From: Terriglobia bacterium
GTDB lineage: Bacteria; Acidobacteriota; Terriglobia; Acidiferrales; UBA7541
Assembly (NCBI GenBank): GCA_020073485.1
Contig: JAIQFB010000012.1
Span: forward strand, 62,001 to 126,000
Direction of reading: 5' to 3'
DNA length: 64,000 nt
Below, piece after piece: positions 38,036 to 46,589 of the stretch (within the stretch, counting starts at the first letter, position 1; each line of letters opens with the position of its first letter). Under the pieces are notes generated by a model that had not been told where the DNA came from, made no database searches, and worked only from the letters and a program-made list of their open reading frames with translations. The translations under genes and the position numbers were made by a program.

Positions 38036-39559
38036 CTATCGCTTTCCAGGCGCCTTACGCAGATCCTGTTCGGCAATCAACAGTCCCGTTCGAGTCCCCG
38101 GACGAGGCGCAAATTCCTCGGCAACAGGATATCCGGAAGCCCAAACCAACTGCCCGGCGCTGGTCAACACGGGCCAGGCCGCGCGTGCGTCCTGAGGAAC
38201 GCGGGACTCAAGAAACAAGCGTTTCAGCTTTCGTGCTCGCCGGTGTCCGCGAGGACGGTACGAATCGCCCGGGCGCCAACTCCGAAGAGTAAGCGGCCAA
38301 CGGAGCCTCTCGAAGTCGAGCGCACCCCGGTGCTGGATAGTTTCGCCCGAGCCTGTAGGCCAGTCAATCACTTTCAATTCAAACCGGCGCCCGATTTCCC
38401 CCACGACAATATAGGACGTGTTCGACGGCCCGGGCGGCGCAATGGCATATTCGAATTCGCGGCCGTACAGCGCGTTTCCCGAGGCGGCCTTCGTTCGGGC
38501 AGAAACTCGAGCCGGGGAAAATACCAGCCGGTCGAAGACATGCCGGACGACAATTCCAGGAAGCTCGGCCCGCGCGCCGCTTTGGGATTTCTCCGCTAGG
38601 TCCAGGACATCCTGAACATGTTGCGCGGTCAGGTTGCTGCGGCTGCCCAGCAGTTCGGCGACAATCCGTCGCACCATGCGCCGGCTCAGAGCCATGGTGG
38701 AGGATGGCGGCGAACTCTGGGTGCGCCCCGCAGCCGCGCCGGGGCGGGCCAGCCCGGGAAGCGGCGAAAGCAGATCGCCGATCTTCAGTGTGATGTTTCC
38801 TTCGGAATCGCGGGAGGCAAGGGCCTGGAATCGTTCCTGCTCGAGAGACTGCCAAAAGGATTCCTCCTCGCGGGCATGGCCGGCCAGGCGCGCCAGGCGA
38901 TTCACGGTGTGTGGCTCGAAATTCTTGCGCAGCACGGGGAGAAGCTGGTGCCGGATCCGCGCGCGCATCCGCGAGGTGTCCCGGTTGGTGGAATCCTCGC
39001 GCCACGCGCGGCCCAGGCTTCGAAGGTATTCGCGGACCTCCTCGCGCCCGATCTCCAGGAGAGGACGGATCACGAGGCCGGACACGGGATAGATCCCCGC
39101 AAGGCCCGTAAGGCCAGTTCCGCGCAACATGTGCGCCAGCACGGTTTCCGCCTGGTCGTCGGCCGTATGTGCCACGGCGACGCCGTTCAATCCTTGCGCA
39201 GCCGCAACGGAAGTAAAGAACTGATAGCGCAAGCGCCGCGCACCGTCCTCGAGATTCCAGGCGTTGCGCCGCGCTTCACCGGCCACGTCCGCTCGGCCTG
39301 GAATAAATTCAAGATGGAATTCCGCCGCCAGATCCTTCACGAAGCGCTCGTCTTCATCCGCCTCGGCGTCGCGAAGCTGGTGGTGGAAATGGAGCACAAA
39401 AATGCCGATTCCGAGTTGCGCGCGCAGCTCGTTCAGCAGCAGCAGCAAAGCCACCGAATCCGCGCCGCCCGATACGCCCGCGCCAATCCGGTCTCCCGGC
39501 CGAATCATCCCGTGGCGGCGGATGGTTTCCAGCGTTCGTTTTGGAAGGTCGCGGATCAT
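38036..39559 (-). CDS. tilS: tRNA(Ile)-lysidine synthase
   Basis: A 507-residue PP-loop ATPase that converts C34 of the CAU anticodon of tRNA-Ile2 to lysidine. GVSGGADSVALLLLL (about residues 28-42) is the P-loop-like motif, and HFHHQLRDAEADEDERFV and VAVAHTADDQAETVL are typical of TilS. The C-terminal substrate domain ends with RRARKLKRLFLESRVPQ and GYPVAEEFAPRPGT. The ATG at 39559 is taken from the family start; the open frame continues to 39757 into the previous gene. It is 198 bases upstream of ftsH. Confidence 0.95.
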   Translation of the reverse strand: MIRDLPKRTLETIRRHGMIRPGDRIGAGVSGGADSVALLLLLNELRAQLGIGIFVLHFHHQLRDAEADEDERFVKDLAAEFHLEFIPGRADVAGEARRNAWNLEDGARRLRYQFFTSVAAAQGLNGVAVAHTADDQAETVLAHMLRGTGLTGLAGIYPVSGLVIRPLLEIGREEVREYLRSLGRAWREDSTNRDTSRMRARIRHQLLPVLRKNFEPHTVNRLARLAGHAREEESFWQSLEQERFQALASRDSEGNITLKIGDLLSPLPGLARPGAAAGRTQSSPPSSTMALSRRMVRRIVAELLGSRSNLTAQHVQDVLDLAEKSQSGARAELPGIVVRHVFDRLVFSPARVSARTKAASGNALYGREFEYAIAPPGPSNTSYIVVGEIGRRFELKVIDWPTGSGETIQHRGALDFERLRWPLTLRSWRPGDSYRPRGHRRARKLKRLFLESRVPQDARAAWPVLTSAGQLVWASGYPVAEEFAPRPGTRTGLLIAEQDLRKAPGKR

Positions 39560-39675
39560 CGAAAAAGCCTTACGCTGCGGATTCCCCTGCCTGCATGGTA
39601 ACAACTGCGGTGTGGGATGCACAAATCGGGCGCTACTTCCAGGGGGAGAGGAGAACCGCCAAGTCGGACGGGAAT

Positions 39676-40080
39676 TTAATGACCCGCCTGCTGTGCCATC
39701 AGCATGCGGGAATATTTGATGCGCCGGTCCAGCGCCACCGCGGCCACGTACGCGCACCCGCCGCGCTCGGTTTCAATCCACTGCAAGGCCGAGGGAGCGG
39801 CCCAGCTCAGCGCCATGCGGACCAGGCCGAGCATGTTGAAATAGGCCGAGAGCGCGCGAACCTGGGTCGAATCCCCGCCAGGCTCGGGACACAACGCCAG
39901 CAATTGTACCAGGCGCTTGAATTGATCTCCTCGCACCGTCCGCGACGTGATGCCGGAAATTTCCCGCGCCTGCTCGGACAGTTCGAGCCTTCGCGATGCC
40001 GCGATTACGGAATGGCAGTAGGAGACGAAGAACTGGAGCAGCGTCAGCAACGAAATTGCGAGGATTAATGCGGCGATCAT
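39676..40080 (-). CDS. Protein of unknown function with an N-terminal membrane segment
   Basis: 134 residues. An N-terminal helix (ALILAISLLTLLQFFVSYCH) is followed by an amphipathic helix (ASRRLELSEQAREISGITS) and a second hydrophobic region (LSAYFNMLGLVRMALSWAAP). No family is recognised. The ATG overlaps the stop of the preceding membrane-protein gene (ATGA), so the two are translated as a pair and may form a complex. A longer frame reading from 40572 is not used, because it would overlap that gene. Confidence 0.7.
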   Translation of the reverse strand: MIAALILAISLLTLLQFFVSYCHSVIAASRRLELSEQAREISGITSRTVRGDQFKRLVQLLALCPEPGGDSTQVRALSAYFNMLGLVRMALSWAAPSALQWIETERGGCAYVAAVALDRRIKYSRMLMAQQAGH

Positions 40081-40769
40081 TGATTGGGGGCGAGCACCCT
40101 CGCGGTGGCCATGCGCGCCTCTTCCGGAACCTTGATAAACGAGTAGGCCCACGAAACCGGCAGCCAGATGGCGATCAGTTGGAAATACTGCCAGATAAAA
40201 CTGCTGGGATACATATTCTTCAGTGCGTAGGTGCCTGCGAACGCGCTGAAATAGACGCCCAGGGCCAGGACCAGCTGCATCAACCGCGTCCTGTTTTCCC
40301 GCAATTTCATCATCGCGCCCCAGAGCAGATAGGTCAGCACGACCCCCACGAAATACAGGTTCTGGGAAAGTTCGTTGGCAAACCGGGTAATCAATCGGTC
40401 GCTGGAAGAGGCTACCATGTGATACGAGATCAGGGCCGTTCCTCCCAGCAGGAGCATCGCGCCGCCGCGCACCATCTTGCTCACGCCCATTTCCGAAAAG
40501 ACGTGCGAATAGAAACTCATTACCACGAAAAACAGGAAAATGGTCAACACCGCGTCGGAATAATAGTAGCAATACGCGTAGGCGTTGGACGTAAAGCCCG
40601 TGGCGGCGAGGACAAGATATCGCCCCGCACTGGTGGCCAGCGAAGCCAACAAATAAAGTACGATGGTGAAATGCTGGGTGAAAGCGCGCCTTTTAAGCAG
40701 AATTACGAGGCAGAATAATTCAACGAGGAAAATCGTTATCCAGATAAGGTAGTCGACTGGGCCCAGCAT
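40077..40769 (-). CDS. Multi-pass membrane protein of unknown function
   Basis: 230 residues with about seven hydrophobic helices (YLIWITIFLVELFCLVILL, YYYSDAVLTIFLFFVVMSFY, NLYFVGVVLTYLLWGAMM, LMQLVLALGVYFSAFAGTY and YFQLIAIWLPVSWAYSF). No known motif is visible. It is the first gene of a two-gene unit with the 134-residue protein (4-base overlap) and lies upstream of tilS. Confidence 0.72.
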   Translation of the reverse strand: MLGPVDYLIWITIFLVELFCLVILLKRRAFTQHFTIVLYLLASLATSAGRYLVLAATGFTSNAYAYCYYYSDAVLTIFLFFVVMSFYSHVFSEMGVSKMVRGGAMLLLGGTALISYHMVASSSDRLITRFANELSQNLYFVGVVLTYLLWGAMMKLRENRTRLMQLVLALGVYFSAFAGTYALKNMYPSSFIWQYFQLIAIWLPVSWAYSFIKVPEEARMATARVLAPNQ

Positions 40770-40818
40770 AAAAACTGTAGCCTCCGCGTGAACCCAGTCG
40801 CCTGCCAGGTATCACGCT

Positions 40819-41163
40819 CTAATTGATGCCCCCGCCGCCGCCCTTGAGCGGGGGAATCGGCCCACCGCCGTTTTGCGGAGGAATCGGCCCGCCGCCGTTA
40901 CGCGGAGGAATCGGCCCGCCACCATTCGCCCAAACACCGCTGCTGACGCTCTGCGGAGGAATCGGTCCGCCGCCATTACGCGGGGGGATCGGCCCACCGC
41001 CATTGCGCGGGGGAATCGGCCCGCCACCGTTTGCCCATATTGCAGGCGCCGAGAGACTTGAAGCAGAAAGCGTCGAGGCGTTTGCAGCCACGATGCTCCG
41101 AAGCCCCATGGCTCCAGTCAATACAAGTAACGCTAGAGCGACTACCGTTAGACACTTGGACAT
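40819..41163 (-). CDS. Small exported GGGPIPP-repeat protein
   Basis: 114 residues. A signal peptide (CLTVVALALLVLTGAMGL) and a short Ser/Ala linker precede six 9-residue repeats NGGGPIPP(R/Q/L), with two WA-NGGGPIPPR lead-ins and SVSSGV between two blocks of three. The tail is KGGGGGIN. The repeats are 27 bases each and very similar at the DNA level. An excellent site (GGAGGACGTAT) precedes the ATG. No function is known; it may be a surface or secreted peptide. Confidence 0.85.
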   Translation of the reverse strand: MSKCLTVVALALLVLTGAMGLRSIVAANASTLSASSLSAPAIWANGGGPIPPRNGGGPIPPRNGGGPIPPQSVSSGVWANGGGPIPPRNGGGPIPPQNGGGPIPPLKGGGGGIN

Positions 41164-41211
41164 ATACGTCCTCCGGACGGAAACTAACCCGGGGGAAGTA
41201 TATGTAGTTAT

Positions 41212-41226
41212 GTTCCAAAAAGGAAC
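41212..41226. promoter_or_regulatory. Inverted repeat GTTCC-AAAAA-GGAAC upstream of the GGGPIPP gene
   Basis: A perfect 5-base inverted repeat with an A5 centre lies 49 bases before the start codon of the GGGPIPP-repeat gene (minus strand). Its position fits an operator or a small hairpin near the promoter. No regulator is known for it. Confidence 0.4.
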
Positions 41227-41632
41227 AAAATTGTTACCGTGTGTCTAAACGATAAACACCTCTGGACAATTGCGCTGCGGGCTGTAATTTCCGCCCGCAC
41301 CCATATTCGAGTGGGCCTTAGTCCGGCCTCCGCTGGTTGCCCGCAGGATCTTTACCTGCCTGATCCCAAGCGGAGCAGCCACGGTTGCTTTGTCCACGTG
41401 TAGAGTAGGATTTGGGACCGGCGGGGTCAACGGTACATCAGTACTACTAGGACCTATATTGGAAGTCTTTTCTGCTCAATGAGATTGCCGGGAACTGCCG
41501 AGAATCGAAGCTGCCCGCTGAGTTTCTGAGGTCCAATTCGAGCGGTGATGGAGACCCTCGATCGTGTTCCCATTGGTTTCCCCGCTTGACAGTGATCCGA
41601 GCGCCTCCTTAGGATAGGAAGCTTCATTTTTC
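41227..41632. other. Intergenic region upstream of the tRNA, no gene seen
   Basis: About 400 bases with only short frames lacking start sites. It probably carries the promoter of the tRNA at its right end (AT-rich CTTCATTTTT just before the tRNA). No further structure was found. Confidence 0.45.
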
Positions 41633-41707
41633 GCCGGCGTAGCTCAGGGGTAGAGCGAGGGTCTCATAATCCCTAGGTCGTGAGTTCGAGTCTCACCGCC
41701 GGCACCA
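41633..41707 (+). tRNA. tRNA with CAT anticodon (tRNA-Met, or tRNA-Ile2)
   Basis: A 75-base cloverleaf with an encoded CCA end. The acceptor stem is GCCGGCG paired with CGCCGGC, then A-CCA. The D-arm is AGCTCAGGGGTAGAGC. The anticodon loop is CTCATAA (CAT) on a stem with one T-T at the base. The T-arm is GTGAGTTCGAGTCTCAC. CAT reads AUG as elongator Met; if C34 is changed to lysidine by TilS it would read AUA (Ile2). The sequence alone does not separate the two with certainty. Confidence 0.92.
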
Positions 41708-41864
41708 CTTGATTTTTGGCAGCGCGGCGCAAACCAGATTGCCGGACAGTGCGGGTATCCCCAAATAGTCCGAGACGAAAATTTGCCGCCATGCAAGCAT
41801 GCGGGACGGTACGGGCGCGACGGAATTTTTTTGATCACTCAGGTCTTTCCACAGGGAGCCGACA

Positions 41865-43550
41865 TTGGCAAAAATGACGGGTGGCGAATTTGTTGCGAAA
41901 TTTCTGAACGCGCAGGGGGTGGGCGCGATTTTCTTCGTTCCCACGATGCTGAGCCGCGCGCTGGCGGCCATGGACGACATGCCCATCAAGCGCGTCCTGA
42001 CGCACGGTGAAAAAGCCGCCGCATACATGGCCGATGGATACGCGCGCGCCTCGAAGCGTCCCGGAATCTGCGCGGCGCAGGCCGTGGGCGCGGCGAATCT
42101 TGCGGCGGGATTGCGCGACGCCTACATGGCGCACAGCCCGGTGATCGCATTGACCGGAGGCCGGTTCGGCCACCAGAAGTACAAGGTGAATTATCAGGAA
42201 TGCGACGATTACCCCACGTTCCACCAGATGACCAAGGCGAATTTTGAGGTCGATAGCGCGGGGCGATTGCCGGACCTGCTGCGGCAGGCGTTCCGCGAGG
42301 CGACCACCGGCACGCCCGGCCCGGTGAATCTGCTGATCGCCGGGAAAGAAGGCGACATCGAGGCGGACTCGGCGGACCTGGAATTGATCGCCGAGGAAAT
42401 GTACACGCGCGTTCCGGCGCACCGGCCGGCGCCGGAAGCGGCGCGCGTCGCCGAGGCACTGCGCATTCTGAAAGCGGCCGAAAGGCCCGTGATTGTAGTG
42501 GGCGGCGGCGCGCGATGGTCCGGCGCGGGCGCGGAAGTTTTGAAGCTCGCGGAAAAACTTTCGATTCCCGTGGCGGCCTCGCTCAATGCGTTTTCGCTGG
42601 TGCCGGATAATCATCCGCTGTTCATCGGCGTTCCCGGGACGTACTCGCGCTCCTGCACGAACAAGCTGTTGCGCCGCGCGGATCTGGTTCTCTACGTTGG
42701 CAGCCAGACCAGCGGCCAGGTCACGCACTTCTGGAAATTTCCAACGGCCGGGACTCCGGTCATCCAAATCGGAATCGATCCGAGCGATCTGGGCCGAAAT
42801 TATCCGAACAAAGTTTCCTTGCTGGGCGACGCGAAAGTGACTCTGCAAATGATGAATCAGGCGGCCGTCGCCGATGCTTCTCACACGGCGCGCATCGCAC
42901 CGTGGACCGCCGAAGCGAAAGCGGCGGTGAAGGAATGGCGTGCGGAAGTGGCGCCGTTCCGCGATTCCGATGCCGTGCCCATGCGTCCCGAACGCATTCT
43001 TGAGGAAGTCGGGAGCTGGTTGCCGGACGACGCCATCGTCGTGTGCGACACGGGCCACGCCGGGATGTGGTGCGCGCAGCAATTGTGGATCGACGATGAA
43101 AAGTCCTGGGATTTTATCCGGGCGTCCGGTTCCCTGGGCTGGGCTTTCCCGGCGTCGCTCGGCGCGAAAGTCGGCATGCCCAAAAAACCGGTGGTCTGCT
43201 TCACCGGCGACGGCGGCTTCTGGTATCACATGCAGGAACTGGAAACCGCGGTGCGCTGCGGAATTCCTACAGTCACGGTGGTTAACAACAACGACGCGCT
43301 GAACCAGGAAACCATGATTTTCCAGCATGCATACGGAGGAAAAGCGTCAGCCAAGTCGGGCGAGATGTGGCATTTCTCGAAAGTCGACTTTTCCGCGGTG
43401 GCTGAAAAAATGGGCGCGCTGGGAATTCGCGTCACCAAGCCCGGCGAGCTGCGTTCCGCCCTGGACCGCGCCATTTCCAGCGGCCGGCCCGCGGTGGTTG
43501 AAGTACTGAGCGACATCCAAGCGCTGGCTCCGAATCCGTGGGAAGGGTAG
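41865..43550 (+). CDS. Thiamine-pyrophosphate-binding enzyme (acetolactate-synthase-like)
   Basis: A 561-residue TPP enzyme. TMLSRALAAMDDMP and THGEKAAAYMADGYARAS contain the catalytic Glu that activates TPP, and FTGDGGFWYHMQELETAVRCG with VVNNNDAL is the GDG-x-NN TPP motif. It is built in three domains like acetolactate synthase, glyoxylate carboligase and related decarboxylases. The substrate-binding residues that would separate these are not clear. TTG at 41865 is the start because GGGAG lies 7 bases upstream; ATG 41874 is further away. It opens the catabolic region. Confidence 0.88.
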   Translation: MAKMTGGEFVAKFLNAQGVGAIFFVPTMLSRALAAMDDMPIKRVLTHGEKAAAYMADGYARASKRPGICAAQAVGAANLAAGLRDAYMAHSPVIALTGGRFGHQKYKVNYQECDDYPTFHQMTKANFEVDSAGRLPDLLRQAFREATTGTPGPVNLLIAGKEGDIEADSADLELIAEEMYTRVPAHRPAPEAARVAEALRILKAAERPVIVVGGGARWSGAGAEVLKLAEKLSIPVAASLNAFSLVPDNHPLFIGVPGTYSRSCTNKLLRRADLVLYVGSQTSGQVTHFWKFPTAGTPVIQIGIDPSDLGRNYPNKVSLLGDAKVTLQMMNQAAVADASHTARIAPWTAEAKAAVKEWRAEVAPFRDSDAVPMRPERILEEVGSWLPDDAIVVCDTGHAGMWCAQQLWIDDEKSWDFIRASGSLGWAFPASLGAKVGMPKKPVVCFTGDGGFWYHMQELETAVRCGIPTVTVVNNNDALNQETMIFQHAYGGKASAKSGEMWHFSKVDFSAVAEKMGALGIRVTKPGELRSALDRAISSGRPAVVEVLSDIQALAPNPWEG

Positions 43551-43615
43551 GCGGGCAATCTCGCGGCCGCCAAATGAAAACTACGGAAGATTTCCCAGGG
43601 TGAGAGTTTCCGCCG

Positions 43616-45790
43616 CTATTTGCTATCCGGCAGCGTGAACACATACAGCGTGTTCCCGTTTCCCGGATAGTGAACGTCGGGCAAGATCGTGCGCGGCACG
43701 TTGCGCGGGCTGCCGCCGCCAAGGCCCGTGGTGACGGCGACGTATTGTTTGCCACCAATGCTGAACGTCACGGGAAAACCTTGCACGGAGGTTCCCAGGC
43801 GCGTCTGCCAGATCGTCTTGCCGGTATTGATGTCGACGGCGCGAAAAGTGCGGTTGAGGTCACCGACAAACGCGATGCCTCCGGCCGTGGACAGCACCGC
43901 GGTGAGAAACGACGGCCGCTGCTGCACGTTCCACACTTCCTTCATGGTCTTCACGTCAAACGCGGCGAGCCGCCCCACGTTGCCGTCCGTGCCGGGCATT
44001 TCGTAAAAGCGCCGGTCGCCCATGGTTCCGCCCGACCCTTCGGTGAATTCCACTTTCCGTCCGGACATTTCCATGCAGCTCTGGCTGAGCGGAATGATCA
44101 GGCGCTCGCTGGCCGGATCGTAGCTCATGGCCTGCCAATTGTGCCCGCCTTCGGTGCTGGGGCACACCGGCGTCCACTTGCCGATTTCCTGCTCCAGGAT
44201 GTCGGGGCGGTAGGTCAGCTCGCCGGTCTTATGGTTGAGGTTAAAAATATTTTGAAAAACGGTTTCCCGGGCATCGATAAATTCGCCGGTCTTGCGGTCC
44301 AGTTTCCAGAGGATGCCGGTCTTGCCGATGGTAAAGAGCGTTTTGCGGTCGCCGATGTTCACCAGGACGCGCTCGTACACTTCGTCCATATCTAGCGTCT
44401 CGCCGGCCACGTGCTGGAAATACCAGGCCAGTTTTCCATCGCTAGGATGCAGCGCGAGCGTCGAACTCGAGTACAACGCCGCGCCCTTTGTGCCGCGGCT
44501 CACCTGCATCCACGGCTTGGCTTGGGCCACGCCCCAGTAGGTCAAATCGAGTTCCGGATCGTAGCTGCCGGTGATCCAGGTTTCCGCGCCCACGCGCAAC
44601 ATGTTCGGCAGATCGCCCCAGGAGTCGCCGCCGGGCTCGCCCGCGCGAGCCAGCGTATTGAAGCGCCAGAGAAGTTTCCCGGTTGCCGGATCGAATGAGC
44701 TGATGAAGCAGCCCTGATCTTTTTCCTGCGACTTGTAGCGGTCGCATCCGTTCTCGCCTTGAATCACCTGGCCGTGAATCACGATGGGCCCGCTGGAAGC
44801 TCCATAGCCTTTCGCTGTGTCGCCGGTCGTGGTCTCCCACACGGTCTTGCCGGTGCGCGCGTCCAGTGCGAATAAATGCGCGTCGGTCGTGGCCGCGAAT
44901 ACTTTGTCCTGATAAATGGCCATGTTGCGCATGGCGCCGGTTCCGCCGGGGACATTGCGCGGCGGCCGCAGGTGGTTCTCCCAGATCAAATCGCCGGTGC
45001 GCGCGTCCAGCGCCTGCAGGATGTTGTCGGTGTTAATCAGGTAGATGATTCCGTTGTGGACCAGAGGCGTCGGTTCGTTCGCCGCCTGGCTGTCATTCAT
45101 GCTCCAGGACCACGCCAGCTGCAAATCCTTCACGTTGTCGCGATTGATTTGGGCCAGCGCGCTGTGATTCCATCCTTGGTAGCTGCCGCGCACGACCAGC
45201 CAGTCGGCGGGATCGGGTTTGAGCAGCATTGCGTCGGTCACCGGCAAGTAATTTTTCACTTCGCCGGCCACGGTGAGCCCAAGGCGCACGTTGCCGCCGC
45301 GCGCCGGGGTGGCGCCTTCTTCAGCTGTAGGGGTTCCTCCCGCCGATTGCGGCGAGGGCGAGGTATCGCCCGTAGCCACCGCGCCGATCGGTACAAGCGT
45401 CTCGGCCGTGAGCGCCTGCGCGCCCGCCGTTGCGCCATTCGCCTGCAAAACAAACGCAGCCAGATTGACGGCGTCCTGATCGCTGAGCGAGCCGGGATTG
45501 CTGAGCGGCATGGTCGTACGGATTTTCGTGACCAGGTCGCGCGTCGAACGGTTGCGCCAGGTATTCATGAAGTTGGGGCCGGCCAGCGGCAGCGCTTCAA
45601 ACGTGCCTTTCATGTTGGCGAGGTGGCAGGCGACGCACGTGGATTGATAGAGGGCGCGCCCGTCGTTCGCTTGCTGTGCGGTGAAGGGCCCGGTTCGCGC
45701 GGGTTGTTGCGCGGCAGCCATGCCGATACCGAGCGCAGCCGCCGCACCGCAAGCTAAAATTCCTAACGCTCTCGCTCGAAGCATCCTCAT
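43616..45790 (-). CDS. Cytochrome c-fused PQQ-dependent dehydrogenase
   Basis: A 724-residue exported quinoprotein. A signal peptide is followed by a cytochrome c domain with CVACH (Cys52, Cys55, His56) and a likely Met ligand in [16 protein letters not shown] propeller starts around residue 180 with [38 protein letters not shown] and [20 protein letters not shown]. These W-motifs are typical of PQQ alcohol/aldehyde dehydrogenases. The substrate is unknown. It is on the opposite strand to the TPP gene and ends 66 bases from it. Confidence 0.9.
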   Translation of the reverse strand: MRMLRARALGILACGAAAALGIGMAAAQQPARTGPFTAQQANDGRALYQSTCVACHLANMKGTFEALPLAGPNFMNTWRNRSTRDLVTKIRTTMPLSNPGSLSDQDAVNLAAFVLQANGATAGAQALTAETLVPIGAVATGDTSPSPQSAGGTPTAEEGATPARGGNVRLGLTVAGEVKNYLPVTDAMLLKPDPADWLVVRGSYQGWNHSALAQINRDNVKDLQLAWSWSMNDSQAANEPTPLVHNGIIYLINTDNILQALDARTGDLIWENHLRPPRNVPGGTGAMRNMAIYQDKVFAATTDAHLFALDARTGKTVWETTTGDTAKGYGASSGPIVIHGQVIQGENGCDRYKSQEKDQGCFISSFDPATGKLLWRFNTLARAGEPGGDSWGDLPNMLRVGAETWITGSYDPELDLTYWGVAQAKPWMQVSRGTKGAALYSSSTLALHPSDGKLAWYFQHVAGETLDMDEVYERVLVNIGDRKTLFTIGKTGILWKLDRKTGEFIDARETVFQNIFNLNHKTGELTYRPDILEQEIGKWTPVCPSTEGGHNWQAMSYDPASERLIIPLSQSCMEMSGRKVEFTEGSGGTMGDRRFYEMPGTDGNVGRLAAFDVKTMKEVWNVQQRPSFLTAVLSTAGGIAFVGDLNRTFRAVDINTGKTIWQTRLGTSVQGFPVTFSIGGKQYVAVTTGLGGGSPRNVPRTILPDVHYPGNGNTLYVFTLPDSK

Positions 45791-45819
45791 GGTGTTTGTA
45801 ATGACCTCGCTCAGGCATC

Positions 45820-45847
45820 GGTGGCACAGGCTGAAGCCTGTGCCACC
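45820..45847. repeat. Single REP-like hairpin, GGCTGAAGCC core, GTGG foot
   Basis: GGTGGCACAGGC-TGAA-GCCTGTGCCACC is a perfect 12-base stem with a 4-base loop. It has the GTGG/CCAC variant of the foot. It lies between the start of the PQQ gene and the CHRD gene. Confidence 0.85.
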
Positions 45848-45909
45848 AAATACCGTGTCCTGAAAATCTCACTACCGTGACGGGTCGTCCCATCCGTGTT
45901 CTCAGACAT

Positions 45910-46368
45910 TCATGGCAGCAGCCAGCCCCACAAATTTCCATCCGGCGCGCGCTCGGACTGGATCTGCACGTACAGCCGCTCGCTTTTGAGATCCGCGATC
46001 TGGTCCGGCGTCAATTCGAGCGTGCCGCTGATCTCGCCCTTGTCGGCCTTCGTAACGCTCAAATCCAGCCCCGCGATCACAGGCCCGGGAATGCCCTTTG
46101 GTGCGCGGTGAATTTGCGCCGTGGTTGCCGGTGAGCGCAATCCCGCAAACGTTCCCTGAATGGTGAGCTGTTTTCCGGAAAGCGTTGCGGTGAGCGAGCC
46201 CGATCCCGCGATCGTGGCCATCATCGACAAATCAATGGGGACGGGAGAAAGGCGCGCCTTGAATGTTTCTTTCTTCGGGCCGTCCTGGGCGCGGAACGGA
46301 TGAGGCAACAGCATCGCCGTGGTCGCAAGAAATACCACGAGCGCCACGCGTCCCGGCCGATTGGTCAC
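45910..46368 (-). CDS. Secreted CHRD-domain protein
   Basis: About 152 residues. A signal peptide (RVALVVFLATTAMLLPHPFRA) is followed by a CHRD domain: GSGSLTATLSGKQLTIQGTFAG, AQIHRAPKGIPGPVIAGLDLS and LYVQIQSERAPDGNLWGWL. CHRD domains, first seen in chordin, occur in bacterial secreted and surface proteins with unclear roles. The start is uncertain: GTG at 46368 (chosen), GTG 46383 or TTG 46407. It lies next to the PQQ dehydrogenase and may travel with it. Confidence 0.8.
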   Translation of the reverse strand: MTNRPGRVALVVFLATTAMLLPHPFRAQDGPKKETFKARLSPVPIDLSMMATIAGSGSLTATLSGKQLTIQGTFAGLRSPATTAQIHRAPKGIPGPVIAGLDLSVTKADKGEISGTLELTPDQIADLKSERLYVQIQSERAPDGNLWGWLLP

Positions 46369-46478
46369 AGTTTTTCTCTGCACAGGTCCCGTCCGCCAAA
46401 ATCCCAAATTTGAACCGCAAGTTTGCGCAGATCATACGCGGCAACCGGCATCAGTTCAAGCGGAGTCGCGGAAGTCGA

Positions 46479-46565
46479 GTGGCGCAAGCTTCAGCCTGTG
46501 GGTTTTGGTTGCTGCAAGATCGATCGTGCTCGAACTAAACCCCGCAGGCTGAAGCCTGCGCCACT
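46479..46565. repeat. REP/BIME-like palindrome, GGCTTCAGCC family, GTGG feet
   Basis: The left arm 46479-46506 (AGTGGCGCAAGCTTCAGCCTG...) and right arm 46537-46565 (...CAGGCTGAAGCCTGCGCCACT) are inverted copies with few mismatches. It lies between the CHRD gene start and the tcuB-like gene end. Confidence 0.8.
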
Positions 46566-46589
46566 AAGACCGGCACCGGAAATCACACT

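Noticed and set aside
40840-41035. Regular short repeats as a CRISPR array
   Set aside because: They are 27-base in-frame codon repeats (NGGGPIPP) without spacers.
41245-41430. 61-codon minus-strand frame upstream of the tRNA
   Set aside because: TTG start, no ribosome-binding site and no recognisable domain.
41644-41838. Minus-strand frame whose end is antisense to the tRNA (GGETRTHDLGIMRPSLYP)
   Set aside because: This is the well-known false protein from translating a tRNA gene backwards.
41835-43328. Minus-strand frame of 497 codons
   Set aside because: Antisense to the TPP enzyme at 41865; same compositional signs of a shadow frame.
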